This document shows positions 49,383-60,300 of a stretch of 64,000 bases of DNA, piece after piece. Under the pieces are notes generated by a model. It worked only from the letters and a program-made list of their open reading frames with translations, did not search any database and was not told the DNA's origin. The position numbers and the translations under genes were made by a program. This DNA comes from CBFHSF01 sp965661055 (lineage in GTDB: Bacteria; Bacteroidota; Bacteroidia; Flavobacteriales; Schleiferiaceae), in assembly GCA_965661055.1 (NCBI GenBank), contig CBFICS010000002.1, positions 62,001 through 126,000 on the forward strand, given 5' to 3'. The number at the start of each line of letters is the position of its first letter. The stretch's first letter is position 1.

Positions 49383-52230
49383 AAACTTTCTTTGCAATAC
49401 TGTGGCCATTGGGCAACTCTAAGACTAAAGTATAGATTCCCGCAGGACCAGGAATTTCTATTACTTCCTTGTTAGAAACGGGTTGTATGGTTCTTATAAG
49501 TTGACCATTGCTGGAGTAAAGGGATACCTTATTAAAATTGGAAAGGGCAATCCATTGTCCTTCGCGATATCCAACAAGCCCATTGGGAAAACCTTCTTCG
49601 GGAATTCCAATGGGCTTGTCTTTGATATGAACACGCAAGAACAAATTGGGTAAGGCCATAGGGCCATTTTGAGTATTTGTGGTAAACGAACTGTCAGAAC
49701 ACTCTATAATTACTTCAGGCAAACTTGAATGAGCCAAGAGTTCTACGGTCCAATTTTTAAAAGCATGAGGTCTAATCGCAACCGATGATGCGCTCAATAG
49801 GTCTAGTCCAATCATTACACAAGCTATTGAATCATTTACAGAAGGCAACAAGACAGACCACTCATTAGAAGGTGAGCAAACATCAGTCAAAGGACTAAAC
49901 TGTGTGGTTTTTGAAGGTGTGTCAATAAAGAATAAGTACTCTGACTTCAATCCTAGACTGTCTAACTTTAAAACCGCAAAAGAATTGGATTTTTGAAGCA
50001 TTTGTAATGTGTCGGTGCTACACATAGATGAGTCAATCAAAACCGTTTGAAGGGTTGAATCGATAAGGCGGACAAAAAACGCCTGCCCAGGAGCAATGTA
50101 GTCAGAGACATTTTGGGTACCAATTAATCCGTTATGAAATTCCCAACCATCTTCTTGATTGCTCCATGCGTAATAGGCAGGCGATAAGTATTGACTTTGA
50201 TTTCCGTAAAGCTCACTCCACTGTAACTGTCTTGGGAAGGGGTTATGCCACAAGGCCCATCCTTCTGTTTGTTGACCGGCAAAGTTTCCTCCCCATTGTG
50301 GACCGGAATTATAGTGAGTTTGTAATGTATCGCGTTCATTTTTCCAACCCTTTCCATGAACCTCAGCAACAAGGGGAAAAGGCTTTCCCACGGTAAAATT
50401 GTGGTCTATGTATAATAAGAATCCTGCGCTGTCTGCTGAGGAAGTTGGCCCTTTTACTCCAGTCCAAGTTCCCTTTTTTGAATCCCATCTCTTTAGGTTC
50501 TCCCCCAAGGGGTTTCCATCATAGTTTATTAGAACAGATTGCTCAAGAGCAGAGAAGTCGGACTTATTTAACGGGCTTGAAAGTAACCTCCAACCAGGTT
50601 GAGAGAAATAATACTCCCACAGGGTTTTTCCCGAGTCAGAACACTGGTTCTTTCCATTGGCTTGGGCATACCCAGTAGAATCGCTTGAAAGCACAACGAC
50701 TCCATTTATATAAGCGCTATCTGCGGATAAAATCCCTTTGGGGAGTATAGTTAGTGTGTCTTGGTAGACGGTTAAAAGCTTGCAAGTAAGTGAGTCGACC
50801 GTGAACGAAGAGCTTGTCCATAAAGTGTCAATATTTAAAGAGCCAGGCTTCTCAGGGTACCACCTTTTTCTAGAGAATCTATACTCACTTCCACCTGTGC
50901 CAGGGGTTCCGCCGTAGCGTTTTGATTCTTCCCAATTCGCCGTGTCATTTAGGGTTGCGGCTAATGACTTTCTCTCTAACGAATAATGATCGCTCGTACC
51001 TAGGTCTATGGTTGATCCAAAGTAAAAGGTGAACACTTTATCTCCAGAAGGTGAAACTAAACTTACACTGTCTTGTGTGTTTGAAAGCCTAAACGAAGGG
51101 TCTAGTTCGATATCTACCGGAGTGCCAAGGTTTAGAGAAGTGTCCTGATTTGTCCCTAAGGTGAGAAAGTGACGAGGGGGAACTTTAGCAGTTGTAGAGC
51201 TCAACCAAGATGTTTCATCACCAGAGGATAGCCCCCATCCCAAAAGGCTTATCGTGTCATCAGAAGAGTTATATAACTCAACCCACTCCCGATCTTTTTC
51301 ATCGAGCAACCCTCCTAAAGGGTTAAACATGATTTCGGTGAGGTAGAGGTTTTTCACTCTGTTTTCATAGGTATGAGCATATTGAATCGGTGGACCAATA
51401 ACACTGTCTAGAACTCCATAAATTGTATAATAAATAAGGCTGTCTTCAGGTAAATTGTAAAGTGATGCACTTAGGTTGGGAGTCTGAAAGTAAAGTTGAA
51501 TATCTGAATTATTCAAGCCATGAGACACCCATGTGTCACTGCTGCTATACCCATTCCCCGAAAGGGAAGAAACTCCTTGGTAAGCAGTAGTAGAACCAAG
51601 TAATAAAAAATCGGTGAAACACTTTGCCGTGTCAAACTGGAAATGAACCCCAGAACCCGTTTCATAAATTGAGTTGATAACCGGGGCAGAAGGCGAGGCG
51701 CATGATGCTAGTGTTTGAAACTTGTTTTCTAATCCTGGCGTGGCTGTGGAAGCGTTCCAAGTGAGAAACAACGTAGAATCACCATATCCGCAGCGAGAAA
51801 TACTCGACCCTATTGGAGTTGTGTTTCCTTCTTCAACGGGTAGTAATACGCCCGTTTCGCCTATAGCGGGTCCATCAACAGCGACGAAAGAATCTTCAAA
51901 ACAAATAAACTCATACAAATTTACGCTGTCTGACAAAGCAAACCCCTCAGGACCATTTTGTATGGAACTCAATTGGTAAAAAAGCGCAAAGTTGCCCACG
52001 GTGTCTCCCGCGACCCACTGGTCAATGGTTTGGTTGAAATTCGTCTTACCATTGAGTCCGTTGTAAATATCAAAACGGACCTCAGATAAATCAAGAGAAT
52101 CAGACAGGTCAACCACCACCTCAATAAACTCTAAGGTGTCAGCACCTGTATTGTCGTAGTGAAATTCATTGATCCAAGCAGACTGACCAAAAATCGTCAA
52201 AGGAAATAATAGGGGCAACAAGCGCTTCAT
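49372..52230 (-). CDS. Secreted lamin-tail-domain protein with T9SS-like C-terminus
   Basis: A 952-residue exported protein. After the signal peptide (about 1-15) comes a lamin-tail-like domain (SAWINEFHYDNTGADTLEFIEVVVDL) and a second one near 295-420 (LYLTEIMFNPLGGLLDEKDREWVELYNSSDDTISLLGWGLSSGD), as found in nucleases and surface proteins of Bacteroidota. The middle segment WRLLSSPLN and WALWHNPFPRQLQWSELYG are phrases common in T9SS cargo. The end (VSLYSSNGQLIRTIQPVSNKEVIEIPGPAGIYTLVLELPNGHSIAKKVFKN) is a type A sorting domain. No catalytic motif was seen. Confidence 0.85.
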   Translation of the reverse strand: MKRLLPLLFPLTIFGQSAWINEFHYDNTGADTLEFIEVVVDLSDSLDLSEVRFDIYNGLNGKTNFNQTIDQWVAGDTVGNFALFYQLSSIQNGPEGFALSDSVNLYEFICFEDSFVAVDGPAIGETGVLLPVEEGNTTPIGSSISRCGYGDSTLFLTWNASTATPGLENKFQTLASCASPSAPVINSIYETGSGVHFQFDTAKCFTDFLLLGSTTAYQGVSSLSGNGYSSSDTWVSHGLNNSDIQLYFQTPNLSASLYNLPEDSLIYYTIYGVLDSVIGPPIQYAHTYENRVKNLYLTEIMFNPLGGLLDEKDREWVELYNSSDDTISLLGWGLSSGDETSWLSSTTAKVPPRHFLTLGTNQDTSLNLGTPVDIELDPSFRLSNTQDSVSLVSPSGDKVFTFYFGSTIDLGTSDHYSLERKSLAATLNDTANWEESKRYGGTPGTGGSEYRFSRKRWYPEKPGSLNIDTLWTSSSFTVDSLTCKLLTVYQDTLTILPKGILSADSAYINGVVVLSSDSTGYAQANGKNQCSDSGKTLWEYYFSQPGWRLLSSPLNKSDFSALEQSVLINYDGNPLGENLKRWDSKKGTWTGVKGPTSSADSAGFLLYIDHNFTVGKPFPLVAEVHGKGWKNERDTLQTHYNSGPQWGGNFAGQQTEGWALWHNPFPRQLQWSELYGNQSQYLSPAYYAWSNQEDGWEFHNGLIGTQNVSDYIAPGQAFFVRLIDSTLQTVLIDSSMCSTDTLQMLQKSNSFAVLKLDSLGLKSEYLFFIDTPSKTTQFSPLTDVCSPSNEWSVLLPSVNDSIACVMIGLDLLSASSVAIRPHAFKNWTVELLAHSSLPEVIIECSDSSFTTNTQNGPMALPNLFLRVHIKDKPIGIPEEGFPNGLVGYREGQWIALSNFNKVSLYSSNGQLIRTIQPVSNKEVIEIPGPAGIYTLVLELPNGHSIAKKVFKN

Positions 52231-52365
52231 AACTAAGGGTTTTGACGCAAGGTAGCTCTGCGGACCCAGCCAAGTCGAGGGTTAATCGATTCTAATCGTT
52301 TAAAAAAACTTTAAGATTTCATGTTGTCTCTTCAGAGGTTTGTAAATTAGCCCAAAATAACCGTC

Positions 52366-53145
52366 ATGAGTGAACTAATAACTACCTCCTATAAGTCAGG
52401 AGTAAAATATATTACCTTAAATAGAGCCGATAAGTTTAACAGTTTTGTTAGAGAAATGGCCTTAGCTTTCCAAGCTGAACTTGACGAGGCGCAAGCTAAC
52501 GATGAAGCAAGGTGTATTGTAATTATTGGTACTGGTAAGGCTTTTTGTGCCGGACAAGACCTAGCTGAAGCTATTGATCCCAATGGACCTGAACTCACAA
52601 AAATTGTTTCAGAACATTACAACCCTATCATTTCTAGAATTAGAAAAATTGAGAAGCCTATTATTGCTGCGGTAAATGGGGTGGCCGCTGGCGCGGGAGC
52701 CAATATCGCACTGGCTTGTGACATCGTGGTATCTTGCGAATCAGCAAGCTTTATTCAGGCGTTTTCTAAGATTGGATTGATACCAGATAGCGCCGGAACC
52801 TTTTTCTTACCTAGGTTAATAGGAATGCAAAGAGCATCAGCTTTAATGATGACTGGCGATAAAGTCTCTGCCCAGGAGGCCTTAGAAATGGGAATGATTT
52901 ATAAGGTTTTTTCAGACGACGCCTTTGCGGATGAGGTAGACCAATTGGCGACAAAAATTGCGTCAATGCCTACCAAAGGACTTGGATTGACAAAGAGGTT
53001 ATTGAATAAATCATTTACCAACAGCCTCGACTCTCAGCTTCAATTAGAGGATGAAGTTCAAGCGCAAGCAGGTGAAACCTATGATTATAAAGAAGGAGTA
53101 CAAGCGTTTCTAGAAAAGAGAAAGCCCATATTTAAAGGAAAGTAA
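52366..53145 (+). CDS. paaG: 1,2-epoxyphenylacetyl-CoA isomerase (PaaG)
   Basis: A 259-residue crotonase-family enzyme. The CoA-binding/oxyanion segment is GTGKAFCAGQDLAEAI, and AAVNGVAAGAGANIALACDIVV and FSKIGLIPDSAGTFFLPRLIG follow the E. coli PaaG sequence closely, including the acidic residue in the IPD turn and the C-terminal YDYKEGVQAFLEKRKPIFKGK. PaaG isomerises ring-epoxidised phenylacetyl-CoA to the oxepin. The stop overlaps the paaH start by one base. The rest of the paa genes are not in the window. A general enoyl-CoA hydratase role is the alternative. Confidence 0.85.
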   Translation: MSELITTSYKSGVKYITLNRADKFNSFVREMALAFQAELDEAQANDEARCIVIIGTGKAFCAGQDLAEAIDPNGPELTKIVSEHYNPIISRIRKIEKPIIAAVNGVAAGAGANIALACDIVVSCESASFIQAFSKIGLIPDSAGTFFLPRLIGMQRASALMMTGDKVSAQEALEMGMIYKVFSDDAFADEVDQLATKIASMPTKGLGLTKRLLNKSFTNSLDSQLQLEDEVQAQAGETYDYKEGVQAFLEKRKPIFKGK

Positions 53146-54314
53146 TGGAAAAGGTAAAAGTAGGTATAGTCGGCGCAGGAGCCATGGGCTCAGGTATCGC
53201 TCAAATAGCAGCTCAAAACGGACACGAAGTGTTAATTTATGACACTAGAGCAGAGGGGCTTGAAACTTCAAGATCTTCACTTTCAAAAATTTTGAATAGG
53301 CTAGAGGAAAAGGGAAAGATAGAATCAGCTTCTACGATAATGAGCCGATTTAGTTTTGTCGATAACCTAAAGACTTTTTCAAACTGTAAACTAGTGGTTG
53401 AAGCAATTGTAGAAAACCTAGAGGCTAAAAGATCGGTTTTCGGACTTTTAGAAACCATTGTTTCGGCGGATACTATACTAGCATCAAATACTAGCTCACT
53501 ATCTATTGCCGCCATATCTTCTGCAGTAAATACTCCTGAAAGAGTTTTAGGAATTCACTTTTTTAACCCCGCCCCTTTAATGCCATTGGTAGAAATTATT
53601 CCTTCTCTGGCGACGGAACAAAATTATACAGATCAGGCAAAATCTCTTATTGATAGCTGGGGTAAAGTCACAGTTTTAGCAAAAGACACCCCTGGGTTTA
53701 TCGTAAATAGAGTTGCTAGGCCTTTTTACTCTGAGTCTTTAAAGATGTATGAAGAGGGAGTGGCCGACATGGCAACCATTGACTGGGCCATGAGAGAAAT
53801 GGGGGGATTTAGAATGGGCCCCTTCGAGCTTATGGACCTTATTGGACATGATGTAAATTATGTGGTTACAGAAACCGTATGGACACAATTTTACTACGAT
53901 CCAAGGTTTAAACCATCGATTACCCAAAAAAGACTACTTGAGGCAGGCTTGCTTGGAAGAAAGTCAGGAAGAGGGTTTTACCACTATGGAGAGGAAGATA
54001 AAAACCCAGAACCCAATACAGATCCTAAACTAGGGAAATACATCGTCGAGAGAGCCTTGGCTCTTTTAATTAATGAAGCTTATGACGCTGTTTTTATGGG
54101 AGTTGGCTCACCTGAAGACATCGATACCGCCATGACCAAAGGAGTAAATTACCCCAAAGGGCTTCTGGCGTGGTCTGAAGAATTAGGGCTTGGAAACGTA
54201 TTAAAAACTATTGACAGCCTTTATGAAGAGTTTCAAGACGATAGATACAGACCAAACCCCCTCCTTAAAAAGTTAAAAATCAACGATAAAAGCATTTTTT
54301 CTATCGGTAAATAA
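53145..54314 (+). CDS. paaH: 3-hydroxyacyl-CoA dehydrogenase (PaaH)
   Basis: A 389-residue NAD-dependent dehydrogenase. The NAD-binding loop is VGIVGAGAMGSGIAQIAAQNGHEV, the catalytic His is in LGIHFFNPAPLMPLVEII, and DTPGFIVNRVARPFYSESLKMYEEGVA is the dimer-domain signature. It carries one full and one short second C-terminal domain and is smaller than the roughly 475-residue E. coli PaaH. Beginning inside the paaG stop, it is coupled to it and would oxidise 3-hydroxyadipyl-CoA in phenylacetate breakdown. Confidence 0.85.
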   Translation: MEKVKVGIVGAGAMGSGIAQIAAQNGHEVLIYDTRAEGLETSRSSLSKILNRLEEKGKIESASTIMSRFSFVDNLKTFSNCKLVVEAIVENLEAKRSVFGLLETIVSADTILASNTSSLSIAAISSAVNTPERVLGIHFFNPAPLMPLVEIIPSLATEQNYTDQAKSLIDSWGKVTVLAKDTPGFIVNRVARPFYSESLKMYEEGVADMATIDWAMREMGGFRMGPFELMDLIGHDVNYVVTETVWTQFYYDPRFKPSITQKRLLEAGLLGRKSGRGFYHYGEEDKNPEPNTDPKLGKYIVERALALLINEAYDAVFMGVGSPEDIDTAMTKGVNYPKGLLAWSEELGLGNVLKTIDSLYEEFQDDRYRPNPLLKKLKINDKSIFSIGK

Positions 54315-54352
54315 TTTCTAGGTAATTTAACATTTGGCTTTTGTTCCTGTAG

Positions 54353-54360
54353 TATTTTTG
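54353..54360 (+). promoter_or_regulatory. -7 promoter element of the 2014-residue T9SS gene
   Basis: TATTTTTG matches TAnnTTTG, 26 bases before the ATG at 54387; TTTG at 54333-54336 gives a 16-base spacing. Confidence 0.4.
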
Positions 54361-54386
54361 ACAGTTGAGCACGAATAATATTATTT

Positions 54387-57300
54387 ATGAAAACCAAACT
54401 GCTTTTTGCCTTTTTTGCGATTTCTTTTTTGGGATTTGGGCAATTTAATGACATGCCTTCCTCAGGCTGGGACTCTACCGACGCTTGCGTTGGTATAATT
54501 AGAGATCCAGGAGGGGCTTCAAATTATCCGTCTTATTCAAATGGTTACTATGTAATTGACCCACCGGGAAATGAGAATATCCAATTAAACTTTACTCAGT
54601 TTTATACCGATTTAAACTCCGATTATCTATACGTTTATGATGGCGTAGGTACTTCGGGAACTTTGTTGGGTTCTTTTTCTGGGACATCTATTCCCAACGG
54701 GGGAACCCCTGTGGTTTCAACCACGGGAGCCATTACACTAAGGTTTTACTCTAATTGTTGTACTCAATATTCAGGTTTTCAAGCAACATGGTCAGCCGTA
54801 GCAGGTAATGCTCCATTGGCCAACTTTATTCCCGCCTCCAATTCGGTGGCTTATAACACAAGCTTACAGTTTTACAACACTACCATTTATGGAGGAACTT
54901 ATTTATGGGACTTTGGTGATGGAACGACTTCAACAGCAGAAAATCCAAGTCATAAGTTTACCTCTTCAGGAGTTTTTCCTGTAAAACTAATTTCTTCAAA
55001 TTGTAATAGTACCGATACTTCAAGTGTGGTTAATATTACCGTTGGATCTGCACCTGCTGGAACATTAACTCCAGACACTATTAAATTGAGTGTAGCTTGT
55101 GGAGGTTTGGCAAATGGCTCGGGTATGATTTCCAATGGATCAGGAGCTGGAAACTTAAATTACAGCTTGAGTTTTGTAGACCTTTCTGTTCCTATTGCCC
55201 TTTTTGAGTCTTTTGAAAGTGGCCTTGGAAACTTCACTAACCAAAATCCAAGTATTTACACAACAAGTAACATTACTTCAGCAGGATCTCCACACGGTAA
55301 TAAGTACATGAATTTTGTCGGAAATGGTTACTTGTTTGATGGATTAGAAGCTAACATTGTACCTACTCAGCCTGGAAATATTTCATATTCTGTAAGAACA
55401 AATTTAGCTTCATCGTCAACAAACGGACATTTTGGAGTTGGGCCTGCGGGAACTTCCTACTACAGCGACGAGATGTTCTATAGTTATATTACCAGTTCAA
55501 ACCTCGTTTTGGTGTATAGGGTAGGAGGCAGTTACAATTACTACTATTACACTATTTCAGCAAACACTTGGTACAATGTGTCTATTGAAAACATTAATTA
55601 TTCGGCTAAAACATTTGATGTCTACATCGATGGGACCAAAGTGGTTACTGCTGGACAATTTATTAACCAAACGCTTACTTCTGTTTCAGATGTTCACATC
55701 TTTAACTATTACTATGGAGATGTGGCTTTTGATAATATTTCCATTGGAGGAAAAACACTGAATAACCAAACAACTTTCCTGCCTACTTCAGGAACGGTTT
55801 CGGCAGGCGGAAATAATAACATTGCAGTAAGTATTAATACAACGGGGAAGCCAGCTGGGGTTTACAATTTAGGCTTTTTAATCGCCAGTAATGATACCGC
55901 CTTAGATGGCAAAATTTACCCAATTGAATTAGAAATTACAGGGGATCCAATATTGGCATCAGATATTACATGTATTGATGCAGGCACCTTGATTCTCGGT
56001 CAATCGTTCTCAGATTCCGTTCTGATTTATAATACGGGATGTGCGGCTTTTGGAATTACCAACGCAAGTAACGATTCTGCAGCATTCGCATTTTCAAACT
56101 ACCTGCAAACCGTAGCATCTGACGATTCTATCTATTTCGATGTAAACTTCACACCAACTGCTAAAGGGGTGTATAATGACACCTTACACCTGTACAATGC
56201 AACGGATACTTTTTCAATCTGTTTAACAGCTGAGGTTAATGGGTCTCCAGATCTAGCGCTCGATACTTCTTTTATCAATGCAGCAACAATTAACTGTGGA
56301 GACGTTGACACTATTACTAGAGTGCTCTACAATAACGGCGACGGTCCGTTGAGTTATAAGTTACAAAGGCCTCAAAATCCAACCTTGTTAGATGTTAAAA
56401 ATGCTTTTGTTAACAACGCAACCAATCTGTTGAGTAAGGTGTCAACACCTTTCTTATTTACAGACGGTGAATCAGGGTCCTACATTATCGACGGAGGTAG
56501 TGATATGTATGACAATGGGAACTACCTGAACACTTCATATTACTACAACCTTCCGTATACTCAAGGGGTGATTTCAAACCAAGGGTTTGGTACTTCAGGA
56601 GCCTACTTCACCTATAAAATTCCAGGCTTTTTCCTGATGGCCGCAGACCTTGATAATGTTTACGAGTTCTATACCTCAGGTGGATTAGGGCAAGACGGAC
56701 TGGGTCTTTCAACCACTTCTGCTGTGGCAGCAACGGTGGCTGGAAAAAACTTTAAAGGGTTTATTAGAAAGGTGTACGGAGCTACGAACCCGTCTATCTT
56801 CCAATTGATAATTTTTGAGGCAGACGGATCGGTTGTTCAAAACGCAACCACCTCAACCAATTCAGACTATCACTCGGTTTCTAATCTGAATGGAGTGAAT
56901 AGAATTTATTACCTACTCTTCTCTCGCACTCTCGGTGGAAACATGAACAACTCTTCAATCAAGGCGGTAATGGAAGAGTTCCTCAAGAGTGTTTATGCTT
57001 CAGGTACCGAAGAGTATGTAACCATGGTTCCTGACTCGGGATCTTTAGCCATAGGAGACTCAGTTTCTTTAGATATTTTATTCAATTCAAACGGATTAAC
57101 TACAGGCACCTATTCAGGTGATGTTGTGATCAACACCAATCAACCAGGATATCCTTTTGTAAATATCCCCTACGACTTTGTGGTTTCTGGATCTACTGAG
57201 TTGACCCTTGACCAAACGTGTTTAACTTTAGACTCCACCCTTGTAGGTGAAGCGGTTGGTGATTCAATTTGGTTGTACAATACAGGTTGTGAAGACATGG

Positions 57301-60300
57301 TGATTGCTTCAGTTACTTCTAGTTCTGGAGCAGGAACGTTATCTTCTACAGCCTTTACGATTCCCGCTTTTGATTCGTCAAAAGTATATGTAGAATTTAC
57401 ACCCTTGTCAAATGGGTTGACTTCAGATACCTTGACCCTTGTAGGGAATGTGACAGACGCAAAAATTTGCATGTCTTCTTACGCTGATAATGCTCCTACT
57501 GTCGTCGTGGATACCTCTTTGATCTCCAACTTCGTGGTTAACTGTAACGATAGTGTTCTAAACAGCTTTACCTTGTACAATACTGGATTAGGTGATTTGG
57601 ATTATGAAATAGGAGGAAGCAAAAAGTTCATAAACATCCTTGCCATTACTCACGGTGCTGACATGTTTACAGAATACCCCAACACCATTTCTGCTATTCA
57701 ATCATTTAGCACGCTACCGGTTTACATCACTCAGTTTAGCGGAACATCGGCTTCGGCTTTAAACACAGCCCTTCAAAGCACAGATGTAATTTTAATCACA
57801 GAGATGGAAGGCTCTACCGCTGGATTTACCAACTTGTATTCCACGATTCAAAACTTTGTAAACTCAGGGGGAGGAATTGTGTTTGCGGGTTCAAGTAATA
57901 GCTCAAAGATTGCTAGCTTTGGAATCTTCACGGGTCTCGGATTCTCAAACTCAAACCAGAGTTGTACGGTTAATTCATCTTATGCCGCAGATCCAGCAGT
58001 AGCAGGTATTCCAACGTCTTTTGTTGGGCCAAACGCTACGTATAGTCACAGTTTCTCAAACGCTAAAAAGAAAAACTATATCTACTCCTCATCAACTACA
58101 TATGAAGTGTTTACTGAGGTTGAATACGGAAGAGGTAAAGCTATTTATGTTGGATTCGACTTTTATAGTACCAACACATACTCTTCTACTTTAATTGCCA
58201 GAGCGGTGAACATGGCCTCTCAAACAGGATCGCTTCCTTCTTGGGCAAGTATTGACCCTGATAGCTCTAATACGGTGGTTTCAGGTGACTCTGTTAACTT
58301 TGATTTATGGTTCCACTCTAAAGGGTTGGCATCAGGGACCTATGTTGACACCTTGGTAATCATTACCAATGACCCTGAAAATCCGTCAGTGAAAATACCT
58401 TTAGAATTTACTGTTTCTGGAAGTCCTGAATTTGGTAGTTCTTTAACCTCTTGTTTAGACTTTGACACCAATTTTGTTGGATATCCGGTTGTTGATTCAA
58501 TTTATGTGTTTAATTACGGATGTGATTCCCTAGTCATTACAGGATCGTCAAATACAACTGGACACTATTTAGTGGCTCCAACGGCATTTACGCTAGCTCC
58601 TGAAGATTCAATCCTTGTTGAAGTGACTTACAGTCCCACAGCGGCAGGCCTTCATAATGACACCATCGTCTTTGCAGGAAATGATTCTACCGCATTGATT
58701 TGTATTGAAGGATACGCAAAAGACGTTCCTTCAGCTAGTGTCTCTCCAACAAGTTTTTCTATTTCTGGAAATGGTTGCGGTGGCCTTGTTTGGGATACCA
58801 TTACCTTGACTAACTCAGGGCTTGGCTCTTTAGATTATGAGGTTATTGAAAGCACCACTTATTCGGGTTCTTCACAAATTGTTTATACAATAAATGGGGC
58901 CTCTACCGTGCATAGTTTCTCTGGAATTTCAACTCTTTCAGACACCGCATTGGTGAGTGTTATCCTAAATGGAGACTTTGACAGTGGATCAGAATACGCG
59001 AGTCTCTACATTGAAGGAGTTTTCATTTCAACCATCGCAGACAATAACCTTTATGCAACAGACGACTCTATTGCCTTCTATATTTACGGACCTCAATTGA
59101 CCACTTTTCTTTTAGATGGTACGATTGATGTAACCGTTACCAACAGCTACTCTGTTGACCCATTCTTTGGAGCGAATAACTACCACAGGGTAAATGTTCA
59201 AGCAAAAGGAGGCTCTTCTCCTTGGTTGTCCATCGGAACGCCTTCTTCGGGTAACCTTGCCACCTCTTCTACGGTTCAAATTCCAGTTTCTTTTGATCCA
59301 ACTGGATTAGCCGATTCAACCTATACCACAAACATTTATGTGGCTACTGACGACCCTTCTAATCCTTTGATCGTAATACCGGTTGACTTTACGGTGTTTA
59401 AATTCCCTACATTCGACACCAATGCACCTTGTATTAGTTTCGGTTCAGTCGACTTGTCTACTCCAGAAACAGATTCTATTCAAATCACCAACAACGGCTG
59501 TGGAGACCTTATCATCTCGCAAGTACAGTTTACATCTGGAATATTCTCAACGACCTATGTGCCTGATACGATTGCTGCAGGGGCTTCGGTTTGGGTTCCT
59601 ATTACGGTGACTCCTATTTCCATTGGCAGTTTCTCTGACAACGTTAACTTTACCACGAACATCGGGGTTATTTCTAAATGTTTAACGGGTATTGTAGCTA
59701 CCGTGCCTTCAGCTAACTTTTCTACCGTTAATTCGGATCCTTGTTCTGGGACGGTTACCATTACAGATCTTTCAGCCAACTCTCCGTCTTTCTGGAATTG
59801 GGACTTTGGTGACGGAAATACTTCGACAGTCCAAAACCCAACACATACCTATACTAAGCCGGGAGTTTATAGCGTAAGATTGATCGTAAGTAATTCTTCA
59901 GGTTCTGATACCATAGTGAAAACCGTTGCCTTCCCCGTATTGCTTTACGGTGCTTTTGAAGCTCCTACGCAAGCAATGACAGGAATTGATGTGCAGTTTA
60001 TCGACTCAAGCCAAGTGGCGACGTCATGGCAGTGGTTCTTTGGTGATGGATCAACGGCAGTAGTTCAGAACCCGATTCATAAGTATAATACTCCTGGAAT
60101 TTACAACGTGACCCTTGTGGTAAACAACGGTACATGTTCTAAAACGATTAATAAGCAAATTGAAGTAGGAAACGATATCGGTGTTGATGAGTTCGCAAAC
60201 TATGGTTTTGTGGTTTATCCTAACCCTTCTAACAATATTGTTAACCTATCTTCAGACATTGATAGAGAATACAGCCTAGAAGTGTTTGATGCACAAGGAA

